Shown here piece by piece: positions 32,085 through 40,373 of a DNA stretch of 50,262 nucleotides. The notes under the pieces are model-generated. The model did not search any database and was not told where the DNA came from. It saw nothing but the letters and a program-made list of their open reading frames with translations. Origin of the DNA: Syntrophobacteraceae bacterium CG2_30_61_12. Its GTDB lineage: Bacteria > Desulfobacterota > Syntrophobacteria > Syntrophobacterales > DSM-9756. Made by a program: the position numbers and the translations under genes. The DNA lies in assembly GCA_001873705.1 (NCBI GenBank), contig MNZR01000079.1, positions 1 to 50,262 on the forward strand, in the 5' to 3' direction. How positions within the stretch are numbered: position 1 is the first letter of the stretch; each line of letters opens with the position of its first letter.

Positions 32085-33719
32085 TCATTTTCCGAACGGG
32101 CATTTGGGGAAGGTGCATGATCTGCACTCCAGACACAAAGCCCCGTGCCCCAGCCTGGCAAGATCCCCGCGGGTTACGGGCACCCCTGCAAGCAACCGCG
32201 GTAACAGCAGATCCAGACTCGTGGTTTTGAAGAACAGCGCACAAGCCGGCACTCCAATCAGTGGTACATTTCCGATGCGGGCGAGCAGGGTCATTGCTCC
32301 GGGTAGAATCGGGGCGCCGTACAGCACATCCGTGGCGCCTGCATCCAGCAACCCGGGCCGAGTAACGTCGTCCGGATCAACGGACAACCCTGCCGTGGTG
32401 ATGATCAGTTCGGCTCCCGCCGCCAGAAGCAGCCTGATGCCATCTCCGATCGCCACACGATCGTCGGGGACAATCCGGGATTGCACGAGTTGGCAGCCCA
32501 GTGTTTCAATCTTGGCGGTGATGATGGGAACGAACTTGTCCTGGATCAACCCTTGAAACACCTCGGTGCCGGTAACCAGGATTCCGACTTTGGCCCGGCG
32601 CAACGGCAGCACCCGAAACAGCGGGCCACCGGTCAGGATTGCAATGGCCTGCTCGAATTGCGCTCTTGGCAGAAAAAGCGGAATTGCACGGGTGCCGGCC
32701 ACTGTTTTGCCTGACTCCACCAGCGAATAGCCCTGCCGACTTGCACACATCACTCCCGGTGCCAGATTGAACTGCTCCAGCCGCGGAGCTTCCACCATCA
32801 ACAGTCCGTCCCGTTCCGCAAGCAGGTTGATTTTGCCTTCCCTGGCCGGGGTCTTGAAAGTAATCCCTTCACCAGCCATTGCTTCAGCAAAGGCACGGGC
32901 CGCATCGTCTTCATGCACCCAATCGGACGCTGGTGGTTCCTTTTCGCCCACATAAATGCCATGGCGCCCCATCCGTTGGAGGCGGCACAGGTCGCCGGCG
33001 GCGATTCTTTGCCCATGGGTGATTGCCGGACCCTTCAGAACGGTTGGAATGATCTGGGTCATGTCGTGCAGTGCCATCTTGCCCACTGCCTGTTGCAGTG
33101 GCACGGCCTGCAACGGGGGACAGGGGAGGAAGGCGGTATCTTCTTGCGATAAGGGGGTTTCGTAAGGTGATTGCCCCTGGCAGCCCCGGCAAATCGCACC
33201 GTCGTTGGCCGGATAGGCCTCTCCGCACAGCCTGCACGCGGCGATGTACCTTCCGCTCTTTTCCTCCGGACTTCGGACTGGAACCTGGATCGATTGCCGG
33301 CGGTAAAGGCTCGTTCCTGCCTGCTCGATCTGGTCCAGCAATAGCTGCTTGTCCTGCTCGGCCTTGGGTTTCAGCTTGAAAAGCCAGCTCTTTATTTCAC
33401 TCCACTGGTCGAGTTCTTTCGAATCAATGGATACGCGCACCCCATTGCCACGGTATTTGTCATACAAACTCAAGGCGAAACGACCAAGATTGACGACTTT
33501 GAGCCAGCCGTTGCCCGTGGTGCATGGAGTCAATAACTGAACGGCGTCGGGCAGGCACTTGGGGGTTTCGCACATGGCGTCATAGAGAATTCCTTCGCCG
33601 ATTCCCTGTTTCGCGAATTCCACCATGAAACCTCCGATGACAACCCCCGGAGCCGTGTATCCATGGAATGTTTCCACGGTTTGTAGAAATTCTTGGTAAG
33701 AATAGGGTCCGATTTTCAT
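32085..33719 (-). CDS. FmdE-like N-terminus fused to MoeA/MoCF-like molybdopterin-binding domain
   Basis: FmdE-like: FHGYTAPGVVIGGFMVEFA, CETPKCLPDAVQLLTPCTTGNGWLKV, zinc-finger CRLCGEAYPANDGAICRGC. C-terminal MoCF: VGILVTGTEVFQG, ELIITTAGLSVDPDDVT, IPLIGVPACALF-like end. Confidence 0.85.
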   Translation of the reverse strand: MKIGPYSYQEFLQTVETFHGYTAPGVVIGGFMVEFAKQGIGEGILYDAMCETPKCLPDAVQLLTPCTTGNGWLKVVNLGRFALSLYDKYRGNGVRVSIDSKELDQWSEIKSWLFKLKPKAEQDKQLLLDQIEQAGTSLYRRQSIQVPVRSPEEKSGRYIAACRLCGEAYPANDGAICRGCQGQSPYETPLSQEDTAFLPCPPLQAVPLQQAVGKMALHDMTQIIPTVLKGPAITHGQRIAAGDLCRLQRMGRHGIYVGEKEPPASDWVHEDDAARAFAEAMAGEGITFKTPAREGKINLLAERDGLLMVEAPRLEQFNLAPGVMCASRQGYSLVESGKTVAGTRAIPLFLPRAQFEQAIAILTGGPLFRVLPLRRAKVGILVTGTEVFQGLIQDKFVPIITAKIETLGCQLVQSRIVPDDRVAIGDGIRLLLAAGAELIITTAGLSVDPDDVTRPGLLDAGATDVLYGAPILPGAMTLLARIGNVPLIGVPACALFFKTTSLDLLLPRLLAGVPVTRGDLARLGHGALCLECRSCTFPKCPFGK

Positions 33720-33737
33720 AAGTGTCCTCTCGATCTG

Positions 33738-33761
33738 CGTTATGCATATATTGGCATAACG
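33738..33761. promoter_or_regulatory. ModE-like operator CGTTATGC-ATATATTG-GCATAACG
   Basis: Perfect 8-bp dyad, 24 nt total, 18 nt before the start codon of the FmdE/MoCF gene. Confidence 0.7.
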
Positions 33762-33804
33762 TATACCGGACTTTGAGCTCGGCAGTCAACCAAAAACCGT
33801 CAAC

Positions 33805-34423
33805 TCATCGGGGAATGCCGGGGAGCGACTCTTGGCCGGTGAATGCAGCATTTGGGAAATGCATGAACTTCCGCTGGTCAAATGCTGCGCCAACGATGTT
33901 CTGTTTTAGCTGCCGCAGTCTGGCAGCCTGTTCCCGGCTGACTATTGCAGAAAATTGAGCCAGAGAGTCAATGTCTTTGCGGAAATCCACGGGTTCGACC
34001 GCCGCCAGGATCCGCATGTGGGGAGTGATCTGGAACACGAGGGCTGCCGCCCGAGCGTTTCGACGAGGTCCGGAATCCGGCCCGGAACGGGACCGCGGCA
34101 GTGGATGCGTAGCATCTTTCCGGGCGTTTGCTGGTATTCGATGGTGATCTCTTGGGCGGTAATGAGGTTGGGGATCTCAATGAATGGGGGGGAGCCTCCC
34201 GGGGCAACGGGTCATGGAAGCGGTTCTTGAGGGCGGTATAGCTCAGGCCAAGGCGGCCGGCGACGGTGCTCACCCAGTGCACCCGACCCAAGGCCAATGC
34301 TTGCTGCCAAAAATCCTCGGGAACCCGGCGGCTTCTGCCGGGGCTACGACGCCAGGCATCCAGACGCTCCCTGAGTTCCTTGAGGTCGCGGGGAAAATCC
34401 ACCGGCCGCCGCGCGCTCTTCAT
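33805..34423 (-). mobile_element. degenerate IS66-family remnant (TnpA- and TnpB-like fragments)
   Basis: TnpB-like MFQITPHMRILAAVEPVDFRKDIDSLA; TnpA-like N-terminus and a frame-shifted C-terminal piece. Confidence 0.75.
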
Positions 34424-34523
34424 CGACTGCCCTCCTTGGTTCGTGTTGGACAGTCGCGAGCCTACCCCCCGCCCCGACCCGGGTCACGCACCGTTGCCGA
34501 AAACACACAGTTCACCCCACCTT

Positions 34524-35426
34524 CTAGAGTCCGCCCCAGGGGTGCTCGGCCAGGGGTACAAACCCCTGGCGTCGGGCCTGGTGGGCCAGGGGCAGCATGG
34601 TCAGGGCGGCCACGTCCGGGTCCGGGATGTCGGCAAGCTCTCCGGTATCGAGACAGAGTAGAAAAGTCTTGCAGCGGTGGCAGGCGTCGGCGCGTTCAAA
34701 GGGCCGAGACGGATCACTCAGCACCACCAACTCATCGGGTTCTTCACAGCCGCACGAAGGACAGGATATGCGCTTGTGCGTCCACTCCGTGGCGCAGCAG
34801 GAACAGCGTAAAAACCTGCGGCCGCCGTGGGCCTGGATGAACTCCGAGTCGTTCCGTATGCGGCGAAGCACGCTCATGTTGGGAGTTCCACCGCATATGG
34901 GGCAAATCGTCTGTCGCCAGGGAAGGTCCCGCACCAGCTTGGCCAAATCCTGAGCCTGACGCTCCACGAAAGGCCGGACCAGTTCAGCGACGGCAAAATC
35001 CATGGTTTCGGCGTTGACGCCGGGGACAGTGAAGGCTTCACCGAATCCGGCCGCGGCGAGGGCATCCATGGTCAGGGCGCCGTTGTCCATGGCCGCGATA
35101 AGGGTGTTTAACTCCTGGGCCATGGCCGGGAAGGAGTTGGCCATGATGGGCAAAAGTCCGTGGGCGGCCTCGGACAGATGCGCGCTCATGTCCTGAAACC
35201 CGGAATCGGCCAGCACGAACACGCCCTGGGAGAAGCGCTCGGCGTCCACGACGGGCAGAGGTCCAACCCAGCCTGAGGCGGCCTCCCGCAATCGAAAGCG
35301 TTCAGCCAAGAGCGGACCAAAGGCCGTGACCATGGGTGTCAGAACCGGAATTTCCGCCTTAGTGCGTTCAAGCGCCATCTCGATATCGCGCAATGCCCTG
35401 GGGTTCGCGTGGGTGGATGTCTGCAT
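34524..35426 (-). CDS. fdhE: formate dehydrogenase accessory protein FdhE (second copy)
   Basis: CPICGGTPNMS, CSCCATEWTHKRISCPSCG, CHRCKTFLLCLDT. Start MQTSTHAN with AAGGAG RBS. Confidence 0.9.
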   Translation of the reverse strand: MQTSTHANPRALRDIEMALERTKAEIPVLTPMVTAFGPLLAERFRLREAASGWVGPLPVVDAERFSQGVFVLADSGFQDMSAHLSEAAHGLLPIMANSFPAMAQELNTLIAAMDNGALTMDALAAAGFGEAFTVPGVNAETMDFAVAELVRPFVERQAQDLAKLVRDLPWRQTICPICGGTPNMSVLRRIRNDSEFIQAHGGRRFLRCSCCATEWTHKRISCPSCGCEEPDELVVLSDPSRPFERADACHRCKTFLLCLDTGELADIPDPDVAALTMLPLAHQARRQGFVPLAEHPWGGL

Positions 35427-35462
35427 GCTGCGCTCCTTGGTGATCATCTTTTTCGAAATAAG

Positions 35463-35496
35463 GGGGCCGTCCAGATCTGAAATGCTGGACGGCCCC
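35463..35496 (-). terminator. strong intercistronic hairpin between FeS subunit and FdhE
   Basis: 12-bp perfect stem GGGGCCGTCCAG/CTGGACGGCCCC, 10-nt loop; no clean T-tract immediately after on the minus strand. Confidence 0.45.
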
Positions 35497-35525
35497 GCGG
35501 GCAAGGAGGAGGTGGGTCCGTTTCT

Positions 35526-36248
35526 TTATCCTCGCACCTGTTGCCCGATCTTGCGCACCGGGGCGAAGATCCGGGCCAGCATCTGTTTGCGGGTCATGGA
35601 ACCGGATACTCCGGCCACGGCAAACTCATGGTACTTGGCAGGCAAATCGGCCACCAGGTAGATCACCGAAACGTCATCCTGGTTCAGGAGCGAGGCCTTG
35701 GGAAACTCCTTCTTCACGGCCTCCAGGCGTTCGCCGGCCAATTTGAGCATGTCTTCCCGATTGCCGAAGTTCATGGCCCCCATGGCGCAGCTTTTCACGC
35801 ACATGGGCAGCAGGTTGGCCCGAACCCGGTCGATGCACATGTCGCATTTGACGAGACGCTTGGTGACGGGGTCCTGCCGGGGAATGTTGTATGGGCAGGC
35901 GCTCCGAACAGTTTCAAGGTCCTCCTTTGAGCTTTTCTCCGTGTATATGACAGCTCCGGTGGCATCGTCCCGAATGATGGCCCCGTCCACGGTGGAAGCC
36001 TCCTTACAGGGTGGTTCCAGGCAATGGCGGCACTGATCCGGGAAAAAATACCATTGGACCACGTCGCCCTCCAGGTGCTCGCTGAAACGCACCAGTTTAA
36101 AGTTGTAGTGAGTCAGATCCGGGGGGTTCTGATGCGTGCCGCGCTGCTTGGTGGGCACTGCAGGGAAGTTCTTCCACTCCTTGCAGGCCACCTGACAACC
36201 CCGACAAGCCGTGCAACGTGTGGTGTCTATAAATATTGCCTTGGGCAT
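35526..36248 (-). CDS. formate dehydrogenase iron-sulfur subunit (second copy)
   Basis: CTACRGCQVACKEW, CRHCLEPPCKEAS, CDMCIDRVRANLLPMCVKSCAMGAMNFG. Confidence 0.92.
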   Translation of the reverse strand: MPKAIFIDTTRCTACRGCQVACKEWKNFPAVPTKQRGTHQNPPDLTHYNFKLVRFSEHLEGDVVQWYFFPDQCRHCLEPPCKEASTVDGAIIRDDATGAVIYTEKSSKEDLETVRSACPYNIPRQDPVTKRLVKCDMCIDRVRANLLPMCVKSCAMGAMNFGNREDMLKLAGERLEAVKKEFPKASLLNQDDVSVIYLVADLPAKYHEFAVAGVSGSMTRKQMLARIFAPVRKIGQQVRG

Positions 36249-36283
36249 GATGTTACTCCTTGTATCACGGGTTGCCGACGTGT

Positions 36284-39200
36284 TCAGGCCCCTAGTTCGC
36301 TCCCACTGGTGGTCCTCAGAATGTTCACGAGACAGGCCTTGTACTCCGGGATGCTGACGTTTGGATCACCAATGGACACGGTGACCCGGTTGGTGGAGTC
36401 GCCGCAATTGGGCGTGGTCCAGCCGAAGCAGAACGGCATGCCCACCAGATGGATGGTCTTGCCCATGATGGTGAAGGGCTTGATGCGCACGGTAACCATG
36501 GCCACGGCCTCGGTTTTGCCGCGCAGGCTCTCGATGATGACCACCTCACCGTTCTTGATCCCCTTCTCCGCTGCCAACTGCGGGCTCATCTCCACGTATT
36601 GCTGCGGTTCAGCCTCAAGTAAGGCCGGGCCGTTGCGTGTTTCGGAGCCGGAGCACCAGTGTTCCGTGAGGTTGTAGGTGGTAAGCACGATGGGAAAGCG
36701 CGGATCGCCGTTCTTGGCCAATTGATCCATGTCGCTCTTGATCACCTTCATTACCGGGTTGTGCATCTGCCCGGAGAAAGGATTCACGGTGAGTGGAGTC
36801 TCGGCCGGCTCGTAATGCTCGGGAAAAGGGCCGTCCTCGCGGCCGGGGCCAAAGAGTTGGGCGTGGCCCTCGATGGTCATGATGAAGGGATACTTGCCGC
36901 CTTCCATGGCCATGGGCGGGTAGCCGCCGTCAGGCACGTCGCCCACCCACTTGCCGTCCTGCCAGGCAATAACCGCCTTGTCCGGATTAAAGGGGTTGCC
37001 GTTCTTGTCCACGGAGGCCCGGTTGTAGAGCACCCGGCGGTCCATGGGCCAGGCCCAGGCGAACTTCGGATACAGATGGATCTTGGCCTGCATGGGCGTC
37101 TGGGTCAGATCGCGCCGCTTGGCCAGGTTGCCGTCCTTTTCCGTGTAGCCGCCGCAGTACAGCCAGTTCAGGCTGGATGTTGAGCCGTCGGCCTGGAGGT
37201 TGGGGAAGCCGGGCACCAGCTGGCCCTTCTTGTATTCCTTGTCGCCGATCTTGGTATCGCGGGTGAAAAACCCGTTGATACTCTTGGCCACGGCCTCGGC
37301 ATCAAACTTCGCCGGGTAGTTGGCCTTGGTGATGGGCTCAGGGAAAGCGCCGCCCTCCTTGGCGTAGAGTGCGCGCACCCGGTTCATGATCTCCACGAAC
37401 ATCTCGCCCATGTTGCGGCTCTTGCCCAGAGGCTCCACGGCCTTGTAGTGCCACATGTGCCAGCGACCCGAGTTGGAAATAGTGCCTTCCTTTTCAGCGC
37501 GGTAGGCGGAAGGCAGCAGGAAGATCTCAGTCTTGATTTTTTTGGGGTCAATGCCGGGGCGCTTCCAGTTGTCCGTGGTTTCGTTGTGGAACACCTCGCC
37601 GATAACGAGCCAGTCGAGCTTGTCCCAGGCCTTGCGCACCTTGTGGGTATTGGGAATGCTCTGGCAGGGATTGTGGCCGAAGCACAGGCCGCCCTTGATC
37701 TGGCCCTTGTACATGCGGTCGAAGATGTACAGGTGCGAGTAGTCCACGCCGGGGTCCATCTTGGGCACCCAGGAATAGCCGAAACCGTTCTCCTGGGTGG
37801 CGTTTTCGCCATACCAGCTCTTCAGCAGGCTGATCAGATACTTCGGTCGGTTCTGCCACCAGTTCACGCTCATGGGATCCGCGGTTTTCGGAGTGTAGGC
37901 CTTGAGGTATTCGTCAAGACTTTGGTAATTGGCCGTGGGCGTGTTGTGGTATCCGGGCAGGTACCCGTAGAGCAGGGCGTGGTCGGTCGTTCCCTGGACG
38001 TTGGGCTCGCCGCGCAGGGCTGCGATGCCGCCGCCCGCCACGCCGATATTACCCAGAAGCTGTTGGATGATGCCGGACAGGCGGATGTTTTGTACGCCAA
38101 CAGAGTGCTGGGTCCAGCCCAGGGCGTAGATAAAGACCCCGGCCTTGTCCGGCCTGCCGGTGGCGCAGAATTCCTCGTACACCTTGAGCAGGTGCTCTTT
38201 GGACACGCCAGTCACCGAGGACACCGTGTCCAGATCGTAGCGGTCGTAGTGGTTTTTGAGCACATTGATGACGCACCGGGGATGCTGCAGCGTCTGGTCG
38301 CGCTTGACCAGGCCCTTTTCGTCTTTCTCAAAGGCCCAGGCGCTCTTGTCGTACTTTCCCTTGGCCGCGTCGAAACCGGCGAACATGCCGTCCTTGAAGC
38401 TATACTTCTCGCCCACCAGGAAGCTGGCGTTGGTGTAGTCCAGCACATAGTCGGAAAAATATTTCTTATTGTCCAGGATGTATTTCACCATGCCGCCCAG
38501 CATGGCGATGTCCGTGCCGCTGCGGATGGGCACGTGCAGGTGGCAGCGGGCCGAGGTGCGCGAGAACTTGGGGTCCACGTGCATGACGTAGGCGCCCTTT
38601 TCCTTGGCATGGATGACCCATTTGAAGGTCATCGGGTGGTGTTCGGCGCAGTTGCTGCCCATGATCAGCACCGCGTCGGCATTGGCGATGTCATTGTAGT
38701 GATTGGTCATGGCGCCGCGGCCGAAGCACTCGGCCAGGCCCGGCACCGAGGGACTGTGACAGATGCGGGCCTGGTGATCGAAGTGCACGATGCCGAAGGC
38801 GCGCACCATCTGGTGCAACACGGCGGCCTCCTCGTTGGACACCTGGGAGGAACCCAGGTGGAAGACGCTCTCCAGGCGGTTGACCTCGGCCCCACTCGCG
38901 TTCTTCCGCATGAAGTCCTGGTCGCGCTGGTCCTTGATGCGCCGGGCGATCCGCTCCATCATCCAATCCCAGTCTTTTTCCACCCATTCGGTGCTGCCCG
39001 GAGCGCGGTACAGCGGTTTGGTGAGCCTGTTGGGGCTGGTGTGCAAAGACTTGAGGGACGCGCCCTTGGAGCACAGACCTCCACCGCTGATGGGAAAGTC
39101 CGGATCGCCCTCAACGTTGATGATCTTGCCGGCCTTGGAATGCACCAACAAGTTGCACCCGCAGGAGCAAAAAGGGCAAATGGAGATTGACTCTTTGGCC

Positions 39201-39325
39201 CCTTCGATCTTGAGGCCGGCGGCGTAAACCGAAACCGGACCAAGTTCGATCCCGAATCGGCCAAGCGTCAAACCAGCGACGCCTACCCCGGTTAATTTCA
39301 GGAACCCTCTACGGGACAGTCCCAT
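36284..39325 (-). CDS. periplasmic formate dehydrogenase catalytic subunit (FdnG-type), cysteine-containing
   Basis: 1013 aa, TAT signal SRRGFLKLTG, DHQARICHSPSVPGLAECFGRGAMTNHY; Cys codon TGT at 38759-38761. Confidence 0.95.
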   Translation of the reverse strand: MGLSRRGFLKLTGVGVAGLTLGRFGIELGPVSVYAAGLKIEGAKESISICPFCSCGCNLLVHSKAGKIINVEGDPDFPISGGGLCSKGASLKSLHTSPNRLTKPLYRAPGSTEWVEKDWDWMMERIARRIKDQRDQDFMRKNASGAEVNRLESVFHLGSSQVSNEEAAVLHQMVRAFGIVHFDHQARICHSPSVPGLAECFGRGAMTNHYNDIANADAVLIMGSNCAEHHPMTFKWVIHAKEKGAYVMHVDPKFSRTSARCHLHVPIRSGTDIAMLGGMVKYILDNKKYFSDYVLDYTNASFLVGEKYSFKDGMFAGFDAAKGKYDKSAWAFEKDEKGLVKRDQTLQHPRCVINVLKNHYDRYDLDTVSSVTGVSKEHLLKVYEEFCATGRPDKAGVFIYALGWTQHSVGVQNIRLSGIIQQLLGNIGVAGGGIAALRGEPNVQGTTDHALLYGYLPGYHNTPTANYQSLDEYLKAYTPKTADPMSVNWWQNRPKYLISLLKSWYGENATQENGFGYSWVPKMDPGVDYSHLYIFDRMYKGQIKGGLCFGHNPCQSIPNTHKVRKAWDKLDWLVIGEVFHNETTDNWKRPGIDPKKIKTEIFLLPSAYRAEKEGTISNSGRWHMWHYKAVEPLGKSRNMGEMFVEIMNRVRALYAKEGGAFPEPITKANYPAKFDAEAVAKSINGFFTRDTKIGDKEYKKGQLVPGFPNLQADGSTSSLNWLYCGGYTEKDGNLAKRRDLTQTPMQAKIHLYPKFAWAWPMDRRVLYNRASVDKNGNPFNPDKAVIAWQDGKWVGDVPDGGYPPMAMEGGKYPFIMTIEGHAQLFGPGREDGPFPEHYEPAETPLTVNPFSGQMHNPVMKVIKSDMDQLAKNGDPRFPIVLTTYNLTEHWCSGSETRNGPALLEAEPQQYVEMSPQLAAEKGIKNGEVVIIESLRGKTEAVAMVTVRIKPFTIMGKTIHLVGMPFCFGWTTPNCGDSTNRVTVSIGDPNVSIPEYKACLVNILRTTSGSELGA

Positions 39326-39474
39326 GGCAGCCTCCTTAAATGTTGATGTCCTTTCACGGGTGGCGCATCTCCTTTCAGCATGACGATCATGGCGATACGA
39401 AGGAGCGCCCTGGGTCGTTTAATATCTTTCCGGACCATTCGCGTCAATTAATTATTCATATATTTCAATTAGTT

Positions 39475-39498
39475 ATATGTATTTTCTTTAATACATAT
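39475..39498. promoter_or_regulatory. inverted repeat ATATGTAT-TTTCTTTA-ATACATAT
   Basis: Perfect 8-bp dyad upstream of FdnG-Cys. Confidence 0.6.
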
Positions 39499-39739
39499 CC
39501 AGGACCGACATCTGGTTTGGGAATAACGATGTCTGATTCAACCTGAAAAGTAATCGCTCTGGCTGGGACCGGTGGGGGACCGGACGAATTTGTTTCCCGA
39601 TGATTGCTGGAAACGCGTTGTAGACGGCGATTTCCCGACGGAGGCGCGGAGGTCGGGGTCGAGGCCGAACAATCTCGAGGATACGTGATCATTTTGGGCA
39701 AAGCATGAGGTGTTTCGTGGCGCAGGCAGGGGAACATCG

Positions 39740-39765
39740 AAAAAAGCCCGGGAAGTCCCCGGGCT
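39740..39765 (-). terminator. intrinsic terminator downstream of ModE-like gene 2
   Basis: Minus strand AGCCCGGG-GACTT-CCCGGGCT followed by T run. Confidence 0.85.
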
Positions 39766-39840
39766 CGTTTCTGAAGATGACGCGCTTTCCCCTGTCACCT
39801 TGACTGGGCCTTCCTCGAACCGGGGAAGACAGGTGAACAA

Positions 39841-40266
39841 TCAGGGCGGCGATTCGGACGAATCCCGGGGTAGGGGACTTGCCTGGAGTGGCTTGAGGTC
39901 CTCGTGCTCGTCGAGAAAGCCGGTGACTGGCCAGGGCAAGAGATTTTCAGCCTGGGTCAAGGCGCAGTTTTCCACCGCCGCGAACCATTGCCGGAAGACG
40001 TCGCGCAGATAAGCACCGTCGGCCGTTAGTCGGCATCCGTCACGTTTGGGTCCCGGTACCTCCACGAGGCTTATTCCAAGAGCCTTCTCAGTGGCCCGAA
40101 GCTTACACCAGGCGGCTCGGTAAGACATGCCCATGGCGCTGGCTGCCTTACGCAACGAGCCGTGACGCTCAATCATGTCCAGAAGTTGGACCCGACCCAT
40201 GCCGAAGATCATGCTGCCACCATTTTCCAACCAAAGATGCAATCGTATCCTGACCTGCCGCGACAT
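39841..40266 (-). CDS. ModE-like winged-HTH protein (DNA-binding domain only), second copy
   Basis: IRLHLWLENGGSMIFGMGRVQLLDMIERHGSLRKAASAMGMSYRAAWCKLRATEKALG. Confidence 0.85.
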   Translation of the reverse strand: MSRQVRIRLHLWLENGGSMIFGMGRVQLLDMIERHGSLRKAASAMGMSYRAAWCKLRATEKALGISLVEVPGPKRDGCRLTADGAYLRDVFRQWFAAVENCALTQAENLLPWPVTGFLDEHEDLKPLQASPLPRDSSESPP

Positions 40267-40373
40267 GGTGTTGACCTTCCTTTCCCGGGCATCTGTAGAC
40301 CCTGGCTATCGCTGACCTGGCAGCCGTCTGATATGACGACTGCGCTTGTCTTGAATCGGAGACCATGGACGGC

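Noticed and set aside
37448-39190. 580-aa plus-strand ORF
   Set aside because: Shadow ORF antisense to FdnG-Cys codons; no recognisable domains.
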